Assembly: GCA_048267965.1 (NCBI GenBank)
Contig: JBLWWK010000002.1
Span: 248,001-312,000 of the forward strand
Length of the DNA stretch: 64,000 nt
Origin: GCA-2705995 sp048267965
GTDB taxonomy: Bacteria > Bacteroidota > Bacteroidia > Flavobacteriales_G > Salibacteraceae
Reading direction: 5' to 3'
Each line of letters starts with the position of its first letter. Position 1 is the stretch's first letter. The translations under genes were made by a program, and so were the position numbers. This document shows, one piece after another, positions 27,996 through 35,805 of this stretch. The notes under the pieces were generated by a model, which saw nothing but the letters and a program-made list of their open reading frames with translations, had not been told where the DNA came from and made no database searches.

Positions 27996-28984
27996 AGTTT
28001 TCTAATAATGTAATCTACCCGCTGTGGAGAGTTGGTCTGAAAATCTACGCGTTTATTGAGACTTTCAACGTAAACATTTAAGCGAGCCGGACGATTTTTA
28101 ACTTCAGATGCTTTCACAATGGCTTTAAAATCTGCTGAAGAAAGCTGATCGAACCGAGTTAAACCCACCTTACACTTTACTTCTGTAGAGGTAGGAAAAA
28201 TGCTTACTTCTATAGAATCTACATTTTGAACCACATGAATGGGCACATTTATAGTGGCTTCTGTAAGTTCTTCGAGCTGAAACTCTAGCTCTATCTTCTT
28301 TTGCTCTGAGTTCAACAAAGGATGCGGCAAACGCAAAGGCAAGTTAAAATATTGAGCTCCTGATTTATCTTTTAACTGAATAGAGTCGAGTGCAATTTCG
28401 TTGAGATTTTTAAGCACTTCTGCCGGACCAAACACTAACACCGAAGAAGGGGAAACCTTGGGAAGGTCAACAAATACTTTTCCTTCTGGTACTTGGTTAT
28501 GCAATCTTGCTTGCACAGGCAACTCTTTCTTTTCTAACTGATCGGTAGCGATGTAAATACTATCGATGGCCACATCGAGCACCTTAATTTGTCCTGAGTA
28601 ATCACGAGTAATGGTTTCTTTAATGGCCTGGGTACTAATAAATCCGCTTGCTCTTCCGGTATCGTCTATCCACTTACCACTTCGAATATTCACATATTGC
28701 GTATCGAAATCTTCTTTCTCGTTTAAACCTATAAGACTAAAACCATCGCCTTCAATGGTAATGCTCAATAACGGAGGGAGTGCATTAATTACAATGCGAT
28801 CTTCTGGCAAGCTGTGGTATTTTAACGGAACGGCCACGTTAATCATATAGGTTTTGGTGAGTGCATTTAGCAACCAAAAACCACTAGCTAGCAGTAGACA
28901 AATAACAAAAACGGAGGTCTTCCGGTTAGTAGATAACCGCAGCCTCCGTAATTCTCTTAGTATTAAAACGGCTGTACGCTTCAT
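27992..28984 (-). CDS. YbbR-domain membrane protein (CdaR-like)
   Basis: The 330-residue protein has one N-terminal transmembrane segment (VFVICLLLASGFWLLNAL, near residues 26-43) followed by about three YbbR beta modules predicted to face the periplasm. In Firmicutes YbbR/CdaR proteins regulate a c-di-AMP cyclase. No such cyclase gene is adjacent here, and the role in Bacteroidota is unsettled. It lies between yajC and coaE in the operon, overlapping coaE by 4 bases. Confidence 0.85.
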   Translation of the reverse strand: MKRTAVLILRELRRLRLSTNRKTSVFVICLLLASGFWLLNALTKTYMINVAVPLKYHSLPEDRIVINALPPLLSITIEGDGFSLIGLNEKEDFDTQYVNIRSGKWIDDTGRASGFISTQAIKETITRDYSGQIKVLDVAIDSIYIATDQLEKKELPVQARLHNQVPEGKVFVDLPKVSPSSVLVFGPAEVLKNLNEIALDSIQLKDKSGAQYFNLPLRLPHPLLNSEQKKIELEFQLEELTEATINVPIHVVQNVDSIEVSIFPTSTEVKCKVGLTRFDQLSSADFKAIVKASEVKNRPARLNVYVESLNKRVDFQTNSPQRVDYIIRKL

Positions 28985-28999
28985 CAGCCGAAAGTTAAA

Positions 29000-29344
29000 T
29001 TATTTCTTGGTGTTGCCTTGAGCCAATTCAGAAGTTCCTGTTCCTTGAGTATACTCAGGAGAGATAGCCGAACGCTCAATTTTCAACTTGGTTTTACTTT
29101 CTGTTTCGATAATTGCAGTGGTTTCTCTTAAATCGGTGATTTTACCGTGTAAGCCGCCTACTGTAACAACGTTGTCACCTTTTTTGATGTCTTCACGAAA
29201 CTTCTTCGCTTCTTTTGCCTTTTTCATTTGAGGGCGAATCATAAAGAAGTAAAAAACAACCATGATTAAAAGTAAAGGAATAAAACTTCCTAAACCTCCG
29301 CCACCTTCTGTAGGAGCCATTAACAATAAATCCATTGTATTCAT
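29000..29344 (-). CDS. yajC: Preprotein translocase subunit YajC
   Basis: The 114-residue protein has a single transmembrane helix (FIPLLLIMVVFYFFMIRP, about residues 21-38) followed by a cytoplasmic SH3-like part with KKGDNVVTVGGLHGKI. YajC associates with SecDF at the Sec translocon. It sits between a DUF1573 lipoprotein gene and the ybbR-like gene, an order common in Bacteroidota. The C-terminal tail is polar and variable. Confidence 0.95.
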   Translation of the reverse strand: MNTMDLLLMAPTEGGGGLGSFIPLLLIMVVFYFFMIRPQMKKAKEAKKFREDIKKGDNVVTVGGLHGKITDLRETTAIIETESKTKLKIERSAISPEYTQGTGTSELAQGNTKK

Positions 29345-29349
29345 AAATT

Positions 29350-29811
29350 CTAGTTATTTGCTGGTGTTAAAACTTTACCACGAATGGTAATTGTATTTTT
29401 TGCCTCTGGAGTATTGGCAATAATGTAAACGTTTTTGTGCTGCGTTCCCGCCTTATTTTCTGAGTTAAAAACCACTTCGATTTCTCCTTTTCCATCCGGT
29501 GCAATTGGTTTTCTCGGGAAAGTAGGAACCGTACATCCACAGGTTCCGCGTGCTGAAGTAATGATTAAATCGGCCTCTCCCGTATTGGTGAATTTAAACA
29601 CTTTGGTAACCGATTCACCTTGTGTGATGGTTCCAAAATCTTGAACCACCGTATCAAATTTCATCAATGGAAATTTCTGACTATCTACCGCTCCGCTCGC
29701 TGTTTTCGGATTTTTTACAATATCGGTAGTTACATTATCAGTTGTAGAAGATGTGCATTGAGAAAGCAATACGGATCCTACTACACAAAAAGCAATAGTT
29801 AAAATGCGCAT
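29350..29811 (-). CDS. DUF1573 lipoprotein
   Basis: The protein has 153 residues from the ATG at 29811; a TTG two codons upstream is possible. A signal peptide with lipobox (GSVLLSQC) is followed by a DUF1573 immunoglobulin-like beta-sandwich with the family hallmark SARGTCGCTVPTFPRKPIAP and the VVFNSENKAGTQHKNVYI strand. These domains resemble ASPM/MSP-type binding modules and are very common in Bacteroidota, with no established function. It is the second gene of the nusB operon. Confidence 0.92.
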   Translation of the reverse strand: MRILTIAFCVVGSVLLSQCTSSTTDNVTTDIVKNPKTASGAVDSQKFPLMKFDTVVQDFGTITQGESVTKVFKFTNTGEADLIITSARGTCGCTVPTFPRKPIAPDGKGEIEVVFNSENKAGTQHKNVYIIANTPEAKNTITIRGKVLTPANN

Positions 29812-29821
29812 ATTCAAATTA

Positions 29822-30778
29822 TTAATTAATTAAACCTCTTCCTGTTTTTACAATCTCACCCGATTTCTGTAGGTCGTTCACCATTTTATCTAAAATTCCG
29901 TTTACGAAATTTTTACTCTGTGGAGTACTGTAAGATTTGGCTAATTCGATGTATTCGTTGAGGGTAACTTTTACCGGAATGGTCTTAAAATAAAGAAGTT
30001 CGGCAAGTGCCATTTTCATAAGAATTACGTCTAAACGAACTATTCGATCTACTTCCCAATTTTTGGTACGTTGCTCTATTCGTTGGCTTAATTCTTCATT
30101 CTTTAAGATGGTTTTGCGGTATAATTCGCGAATAAATCCGGTATCGTCTTGCGGATCTTTAAACAACCTAGGCAAGATATTTTTATCTGGATTTTCGCTG
30201 TATGTTAGTCCGTTAATGGTTTTCACCACATTTTGAGCTACAATACTTAAGTCATCCATCCAGTAGATGCTTCGATCTTCTAAAAAGTGATGCAACGATT
30301 CAAATTCTGCAATGTGCAAACGATACAATCTCGAAATAATGTCTTTATCGTCTTTAAACGATTTTTTTGAAGACTGCATGTAATTTAGGTACTCGTCTGA
30401 TGCTTGAATCTTTTTCCAAAGCTTCTTCACATTGTCACTTTCAAGTGCCCAATTGATCTTGCGTTTTTCGATTTCTCGTTTGAATTCTTCGTTGTTTTCA
30501 AGCATGTGAATTACTTGATTATCAACAAATTTAGTATTCGGATTAAGATCTTCTTCGGTGGCTAATCGCTTCGATTTATTGTGATCTATGGTTCTTCTGG
30601 CCATTTCTACCACCTCTGTAATTAGCGCCAACTGATACAGATACAAATCGTAAATGTCGTTAATACTTTTTAACATGTTCTTCTCACCAACAATTAAATC
30701 GTTGTTCGATTGAGAATACGCATAAATGGCTTGAAAAACTTTTACACGTAAATATCTTCTATTCAGAATACCCTGCAT
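29822..30778 (-). CDS. nusB: NusB family transcription antitermination factor, long form
   Basis: The 318-residue protein is about twice the length of E. coli NusB (139), as usual in Bacteroidota. The N-terminus starts MQGILNRRYLRVKVFQAIYA, matching the RNA-binding NusB start. The C-terminal ~110 residues contain the typical helices DRIVRLDVILMKMALAELLY and VTLNEYIELAKSYSTPQSKN. The middle is an extra charged helical insertion. It should bind boxA RNA with NusE (S10) during rRNA transcription. It is the first gene of the six-gene minus-strand operon. Confidence 0.93.
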   Translation of the reverse strand: MQGILNRRYLRVKVFQAIYAYSQSNNDLIVGEKNMLKSINDIYDLYLYQLALITEVVEMARRTIDHNKSKRLATEEDLNPNTKFVDNQVIHMLENNEEFKREIEKRKINWALESDNVKKLWKKIQASDEYLNYMQSSKKSFKDDKDIISRLYRLHIAEFESLHHFLEDRSIYWMDDLSIVAQNVVKTINGLTYSENPDKNILPRLFKDPQDDTGFIRELYRKTILKNEELSQRIEQRTKNWEVDRIVRLDVILMKMALAELLYFKTIPVKVTLNEYIELAKSYSTPQSKNFVNGILDKMVNDLQKSGEIVKTGRGLIN

Positions 30779-30885
30779 GCTGTGAACCCTAACTAACTCG
30801 CTAAATGCTTGATTAAAACTATACTCTCTAAATCACCTTTCAGTGAAGTGGTTCGCTATTAAAAAACCAAAATCAAATTGTTGCG

Positions 30886-30919
30886 TTGTAGCTTAAACCT
30901 TCCATTAGTCGTAGGTTTG
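30886..30919 (+). promoter_or_regulatory. Candidate promoter for the ABC exporter gene
   Basis: TTG at 30886-30888 and TAGGTTTG at 30912-30919 are 23 bases apart, at the long end of the Bacteroidota range. The leader to the ATG at 30999 would be about 70 bases. Confidence 0.45.
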
Positions 30920-30998
30920 CATTCAGATTTCGCTTTTCGCTTAGCGGCTGCAAAATTAGACAAAATAAGCGAGTTAGTATTACTGAATTGAACGTTTG

Positions 30999-32789
30999 AT
31001 GGGCGCTTTAAAACACCTGAATAAATATTTAATAAAATACAAGTGGAGATTGCTCTTTGGAGTGCTGTTTATCACCATCTCTAACCTTTTCGCCATTTTT
31101 CCAGCACAGCTGATTCGCTTCGCTTTCGATATTGTTGAGCAAACCGTTGTACAACACCAACTTATGGCTGGCTTCGATTTTCAGCAAAATTTCTACGAAA
31201 AATTGAGTCTCACCCTCTTGCTCTTTGGGGTAGCCGTTTTAGCAATGGCCTTGTTAAAAGGACTGTTCTTGTTCTTTACCCGACAAACGGTAATTATAAT
31301 GAGTCGCTTAATAGAGTTTGATTTAAAAAACGAAATTTTCGCTCATTATCAAGAATTGAGTTTAGCCTTCTACAAAAGGAATAAAACGGGAGACTTAATG
31401 AACCGAATTAGCGAAGACGTTAGTCGGGTAAGAATGTATGTGGGTCCTGCCATTATGTATTCGCTCAACTTAGTTGTGTTATTTGTATTGGTAATTGCCA
31501 CTATGCTTACCGTAAATGTGAAATTGACCATTTACGTGCTTTTCCCCTTGCCTTTGCTTTCCATTTCTATCTACTATGTGAGCAATATTATCAATGTAAA
31601 AAGTGAAAAAGTTCAACGTCAACTTTCTATCTTAAGTAATTTTGTTCAAGAAGCTTTTAGTGGAATTCGCGTGTTAAAAGCGTATAATCGAGATGCAGAG
31701 CGCGAATCTATTTTTAACGAAGAAACCGAAGCGTACAAAAACACCAATCTAGAGTTGGTGAAAGTCAATGCGCTTTTTATGCCTCTAATGACTTTATTAA
31801 TTGGTCTCAGCACCATTATTACCATTTACATTGGCGGCCAATTAGCCATTGCGGGCGAAATCACAACCGGAAACATTGCTGAGTTTGTAATCTATGTTAA
31901 TATGCTTACGTGGCCAGTTGCCGCATTAGGCTGGGTTACTTCTCTTACTCAACGTGCGGCTGCATCACAAGAGAGAATTAACGAGTTTTTAAACACGCAA
32001 CCTGAAGTTCAAAACACAGCCTTGCAACCTACCAATGTTCGAGGCGATATTGAGTTCAAAAACGTTAGTTTCACCTATCCCGATTCGGGCATTCAAGCAC
32101 TCAACAACCTGAGTTTTACCATTCAACAAGGCCAATCTCTCGCTATTATTGGTAAAACAGGAAGCGGTAAATCTACCATTGCCAACTTAATTTGTAGACT
32201 TTTTGATGTTAAAGAAGGAACCGTACTCATTAACGGTACGCCTATCAAAGACCACCATCTAGGTCATCTTCGATCTTCGATTGGTTATGTGCCCCAAGAA
32301 GTGTTCTTGTTTAGCGATACCATTAAAAACAACATTGCTTTTGGTGTAAAAAAACACGAAGTAAGCCAAGAACAAATTGAAGATGCCGCTAAAAAAGCCG
32401 AAGTTTATCACAATATTGTTGATTTTAAAGAGGGTTTCGACACCAAAGTAGGCGAACGAGGCATCACCCTTTCTGGAGGTCAAAAACAAAGAATTTCTAT
32501 CGCAAGAGCCATTATTCGTGAGCCAGATATCTTAATTTTAGACGATTCTCTAAGCGCTGTAGACACCGAAACCGAAGAAAAAATTATTCGCCATTTCAGA
32601 GAAATCATGAAAAACAAAACCACCGTGATTATTTCTCATCGGGTAAGCTCTGTAAAACATTGTGATAAAATAATTGTTGTCGAAGACGGAAAAATCTGCG
32701 AAGCTGGAAACCATCAAGAACTCATTGAAAATCAAGGTGTTTATTTTGATTTATTCCAACAACAACTTTTAGAAGAAGAAAAAGCTTAA
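30999..32789 (+). CDS. ABC exporter, fused permease-ATPase half-transporter
   Basis: The protein has 596 residues from the ATG at 30999; a TTG one codon earlier is disregarded. The N-terminal exporter domain has about six transmembrane segments (~1-325). The nucleotide-binding domain has Walker A GKTGSGKST from about residue 385, the signature LSGGQKQR near 490, Walker B ILILDDSLSAVD, and the H-loop ISHRVSS. It resembles MsbA/MdlB-type half-transporters that work as dimers for lipids, peptides or drugs. The single gene suggests a homodimer. The substrate is unknown. Confidence 0.93.
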   Translation: MGALKHLNKYLIKYKWRLLFGVLFITISNLFAIFPAQLIRFAFDIVEQTVVQHQLMAGFDFQQNFYEKLSLTLLLFGVAVLAMALLKGLFLFFTRQTVIIMSRLIEFDLKNEIFAHYQELSLAFYKRNKTGDLMNRISEDVSRVRMYVGPAIMYSLNLVVLFVLVIATMLTVNVKLTIYVLFPLPLLSISIYYVSNIINVKSEKVQRQLSILSNFVQEAFSGIRVLKAYNRDAERESIFNEETEAYKNTNLELVKVNALFMPLMTLLIGLSTIITIYIGGQLAIAGEITTGNIAEFVIYVNMLTWPVAALGWVTSLTQRAAASQERINEFLNTQPEVQNTALQPTNVRGDIEFKNVSFTYPDSGIQALNNLSFTIQQGQSLAIIGKTGSGKSTIANLICRLFDVKEGTVLINGTPIKDHHLGHLRSSIGYVPQEVFLFSDTIKNNIAFGVKKHEVSQEQIEDAAKKAEVYHNIVDFKEGFDTKVGERGITLSGGQKQRISIARAIIREPDILILDDSLSAVDTETEEKIIRHFREIMKNKTTVIISHRVSSVKHCDKIIVVEDGKICEAGNHQELIENQGVYFDLFQQQLLEEEKA

Positions 32790-32872
32790 TACTTCTATCG
32801 TGGTTCTGAATCTCAAATTCATAAATTTGACCTTATTTGAATAAACTACTGTAGACGAAAATTAAGTTTGAG

Positions 32873-33208
32873 ATGGAGAATAACGATGATTACAACGAAC
32901 AAGAGGAGATTTATGCAAACGCGGTAAGAGCAGGCAAGAGAACTTATTTTTTTGATGTTCGTTCTACCAAAAAAAACGACTACTACCTAACCATTACCGA
33001 AAGCAAAAAGAAGTTTGACGAAGACGGAAACTTTCACTATCAAAAACACAAAATCTTTCTATACAAAGAAGACTTCGAAAAATTTGGAAAAGCTCTTTCC
33101 GAATCTTTTCAAAAAATTATAGAACTAAAAACGCAAAAAGATCAAGAAGTCACCAAAGAGATTTCTGAAGAATTCACTAACCTCAGCTTCGAAGATTTAA
33201 GTAACTAA
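32873..33208 (+). CDS. PUR-domain nucleic-acid-binding protein (DUF3276)
   Basis: The 111-residue protein is of the DUF3276 family, the bacterial Pur-alpha-like single-strand DNA/RNA-binding proteins (BpuR in Borrelia). The core from residue ~15 to 85 has the PUR pattern RTYFFDVRSTKKNDYYLTIT and KHKIFLYKEDFEKFGKAL. It acts in the cytoplasm, probably on RNA. It lies between the ABC exporter and a DUF3332 gene, probably with its own promoter in the 83-base gap. Confidence 0.9.
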   Translation: MENNDDYNEQEEIYANAVRAGKRTYFFDVRSTKKNDYYLTITESKKKFDEDGNFHYQKHKIFLYKEDFEKFGKALSESFQKIIELKTQKDQEVTKEISEEFTNLSFEDLSN

Positions 33209-33219
33209 TAATTTCTTCT

Positions 33220-33774
33220 GTGAAAAAAGTAAAAATCGTCTCCTTAGCAGCGCTTATTGGCATGTTAAGCGTTACTCAAACTAGCTGTATCGGCAGTTTT
33301 AGCCTTACTTCAAAAGTGTATCAATGGAATCAATCTTTTGGTGATAAATGGGTAAACGAGCTCGTATTTATTGTACTGCTCATTGTTCCCGTTTACGAGG
33401 TTTCGTTCTTTTTAGATGGCGTAATTCTAAATTCTATTGAATTCTGGACGGGCACCAATCCTGTAGCCCTTAAACCAGGAGAAACAGAAAGTGAAATTGT
33501 AGAAGGAACCGATGGCAACCAATACCAAATTACAGCCAGCCAAAATCAGTTTACCGTAACGGCATTAACAGGTCAAAACCAAGGCGAACAACAAACCCTC
33601 GCCTATTCTACGGAAAACCAAAAATGGATTTTCACTACTCACCAAACCGAGCACGAAGTTGCCACTATTTTAAACCGTGACCAACAAGGCAACATCCAAT
33701 ACACAACACCTTTTCACCCCCAACCACTCACGGCCAACATTTTCAACCAGACAGAAAACTTGGCCAACAATTAA
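33220..33774 (+). CDS. DUF3332 family protein
   Basis: The 184-residue protein starts at a GTG. A lipoprotein-like signal (MLSVTQTSC) is followed by the family pattern GSFSLTSKVYQWNQSFGDKW, a hydrophobic segment (ELVFIVLLIVPVYEVSFFLD) and a polar glutamine/asparagine-rich C-terminal half. DUF3332 has no established role. The gene is 11 bases downstream of the PUR-protein gene and is followed by a terminator. Confidence 0.85.
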   Translation: MKKVKIVSLAALIGMLSVTQTSCIGSFSLTSKVYQWNQSFGDKWVNELVFIVLLIVPVYEVSFFLDGVILNSIEFWTGTNPVALKPGETESEIVEGTDGNQYQITASQNQFTVTALTGQNQGEQQTLAYSTENQKWIFTTHQTEHEVATILNRDQQGNIQYTTPFHPQPLTANIFNQTENLANN

Positions 33775-33801
33775 AAAGCTCATTTTCTCAACCCATATCT
33801 T

Positions 33802-33826
33802 AAAGCCTCCTTGCGAGGCTTTTTTT
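33802..33826 (+). terminator. Intrinsic terminator
   Basis: AAAGCCTC pairs with GAGGCTTT around a 5-base loop, followed by a T-run. It ends the PUR-protein/DUF3332 unit. Confidence 0.9.
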
Positions 33827-33855
33827 ATGTTTGAAGGAACCATTCGAAGATTACT

Positions 33856-34965
33856 ATGAAAAAATCAACTTCTATTCTGCTTTTGGTTTTCTTGAGCATG
33901 TTGCCACTCATCAACTTTTCACAAGAAAAAGAAGTAGAAACCTCAATAAAGACGCTTTTTACTGATTTTGACGATTCTCACCGAGGCAATAAAAATGCGC
34001 GCATCGCCTTCTGGAATGTAGAAAACCTCTTCGATACCTTCGATGATCCCCAAAAACGAGACGATGAGTTTACGCCCAACGGAGCCAATCATTACAACAA
34101 TTACAAATACCAAAAGAAATTACAAAACCTATCGAAAACCCTCATCGCTTTAGGTGGTTGGGAAGCACTCGAAATAATTTGCCTTGCCGAGGTTGAAAAC
34201 AAAAAAGTAGTACAAGACCTCTTCTCAAAAACCGCTCTCAACGCTACGCCTTATAAAATAATCCACAAAGAGTCTCCCGATAACAGAGGTATAGACGTTG
34301 CCCTCGCCTACCGCCCAGAAAAATTTAGCCCAAATCATATCCGTTTTATTCCCGTAGTGTTCGATGAAGAAGATTCTCGTCCTACCCGAGATATTCTCTA
34401 CGTTAGAGGAAAGCTCAACAACCAAGAAGAAATTCACCTTTTTGTAAACCACTGGCCTTCTCGTTACGGTGGGCAAATGGTTACCGACCCAAAAAGGCGA
34501 CAAGCAGCTGATATTGTGCGCTATAAAGTAGATTCAATTCTAAATATTGAACACGATGCCAACATAATAATCACCGGAGATTTTAACGATGAACCCGAAG
34601 ATGCCAGCCTCACAAAACACTTAAAAGCTAAGTTAGATTCAGCATCGCTCGGTAAAAAGGAACTTTACAACATGATGGCTCCCCTTCGATTTTCGGCAGG
34701 AACCCACAAATTCGCTGGCGAATGGGGAATTCTCGATCAATTTATTATTAGCCGAGCACTCTTAACGGGTGAAAACCTTTGGGCAGTTAAAAACGACCAA
34801 GCAGGAATTTTTGCTGCTCCATTTCTATTACAAGAAGATGCCACCCATTTAGGTTCTAAACTTTTTCGCACCTATCAAGGTCCAAAATACTTAGGCGGTT
34901 ACAGCGACCATCTACCTATTTACTTAGATTTGCGCGTTACAAATAAAACGTTGCTCGACTTTTAA
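33856..34965 (+). CDS. Secreted endonuclease/exonuclease/phosphatase-family protein
   Basis: The 369-residue protein has a signal peptide (MKKSTSILLLVFLSMLPLIN) and an EEP/DNase-I-like fold: FWNVENLFDT near residue 53, CLAEVENKKV (metal Glu), NHWPSRYGG, IITGDFNDEPED (catalytic Asp/Asn) and GYSDHLPIYLDL (catalytic His). It should be an exported phosphodiesterase, either an extracellular nuclease or a phospholipid phosphatase; sequence alone does not decide. It starts 30 bases after the terminator and precedes dcd by 8 bases. Confidence 0.92.
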   Translation: MKKSTSILLLVFLSMLPLINFSQEKEVETSIKTLFTDFDDSHRGNKNARIAFWNVENLFDTFDDPQKRDDEFTPNGANHYNNYKYQKKLQNLSKTLIALGGWEALEIICLAEVENKKVVQDLFSKTALNATPYKIIHKESPDNRGIDVALAYRPEKFSPNHIRFIPVVFDEEDSRPTRDILYVRGKLNNQEEIHLFVNHWPSRYGGQMVTDPKRRQAADIVRYKVDSILNIEHDANIIITGDFNDEPEDASLTKHLKAKLDSASLGKKELYNMMAPLRFSAGTHKFAGEWGILDQFIISRALLTGENLWAVKNDQAGIFAAPFLLQEDATHLGSKLFRTYQGPKYLGGYSDHLPIYLDLRVTNKTLLDF

Positions 34966-34973
34966 CTTAGTTT

Positions 34974-35498
34974 ATGATATTATCAGGAAAAGAGATCAAA
35001 AAACAGATGGGTAAAACCATTCATATTGAGCCTTTTAACGAATCTCAATTAAATCCCAACAGTTACAATCTCAGACTTTCTAACGAATTACTTACCTACG
35101 ACAACGAGCGCTTAGATATGCGCAATCCAAACCCTACTACTCCTTTAACCATACCAGAAGAAGGTTTATTGCTAGAACCTAACAAACTGTATTTAGGCAG
35201 AACCATCGAAAAAACGTCTACCAATCAGTATGTTCCTATGTTAGAAGGTAGATCTTCTATCGGTCGACTGGGGCTTTTTATTCACGTTACGGCTGGTTTT
35301 GGAGATGTTGGCTTTAACGGCTTCTGGACACTCGAAATTTTTTGTGTTCAACCGATTAGAATTTACGCTGGAGTTGAAATTTGCCAAATTTTCTACCACA
35401 CCATCGAAGGCGATTACGATTTATACCATTCAGGAAAATACCAAAACAATCAAGGTATTCAGCCCAGTTTATTGTACAAAGATTTTGAGAAGAAATAG
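34974..35498 (+). CDS. dcd: dCTP deaminase
   Basis: The 174-residue trimeric enzyme of the dUTPase fold deaminates dCTP to dUTP for thymidylate synthesis. LNPNSYNLRL, the subunit-contact motif EGRSSIGRLGLFIHVTAGFG and the catalytic glutamate in GFWTLEI are present. It is slightly shorter than E. coli Dcd (193). Whether it also has dUTPase activity, as some homologues do, is unclear. It lies between the nuclease gene and yidD with short gaps, probably in one transcript. Confidence 0.94.
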   Translation: MILSGKEIKKQMGKTIHIEPFNESQLNPNSYNLRLSNELLTYDNERLDMRNPNPTTPLTIPEEGLLLEPNKLYLGRTIEKTSTNQYVPMLEGRSSIGRLGLFIHVTAGFGDVGFNGFWTLEIFCVQPIRIYAGVEICQIFYHTIEGDYDLYHSGKYQNNQGIQPSLLYKDFEKK

Positions 35499-35507
35499 CT
35501 AAAAAAG

Positions 35508-35762
35508 ATGCGTTTACTCGAAAACGTTCTCATTCTTCTCGTTAAATTTTATCAAGCGGCAATCTCGCCTTTGTTAGGCGCCAGTTGCCGCTATCATCCT
35601 ACTTGCAGTCAATACAGTATAGATGCCATCCGCGAATGGGGACCATTTAAAGGTACTTGGCTGGCCATGAAAAGAATAAGTAGCTGCCATCCGTGGGGCG
35701 GCTCTGGTTACGACCCGGTTCCTACTAAAAACAAAAAGAATACAACCAAAAAGAAGGGCTAA
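35508..35762 (+). CDS. yidD: Membrane protein insertion efficiency factor YidD
   Basis: The 84-residue protein has an amphipathic N-terminal helix and the three-cysteine core GASCRYHPTCSQYS, then the family sequence SSCHPWGGSGYDPVP. YidD assists YidC-dependent insertion at the inner membrane. In many bacteria it sits beside rpmH-rnpA-yidC; here it is separated from them and follows dcd. Confidence 0.95.
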   Translation: MRLLENVLILLVKFYQAAISPLLGASCRYHPTCSQYSIDAIREWGPFKGTWLAMKRISSCHPWGGSGYDPVPTKNKKNTTKKKG

Positions 35763-35805
35763 TCCGTACGCATTTTTCTATTTTCGGAGGGTTAAATAAA
35801 AAACT

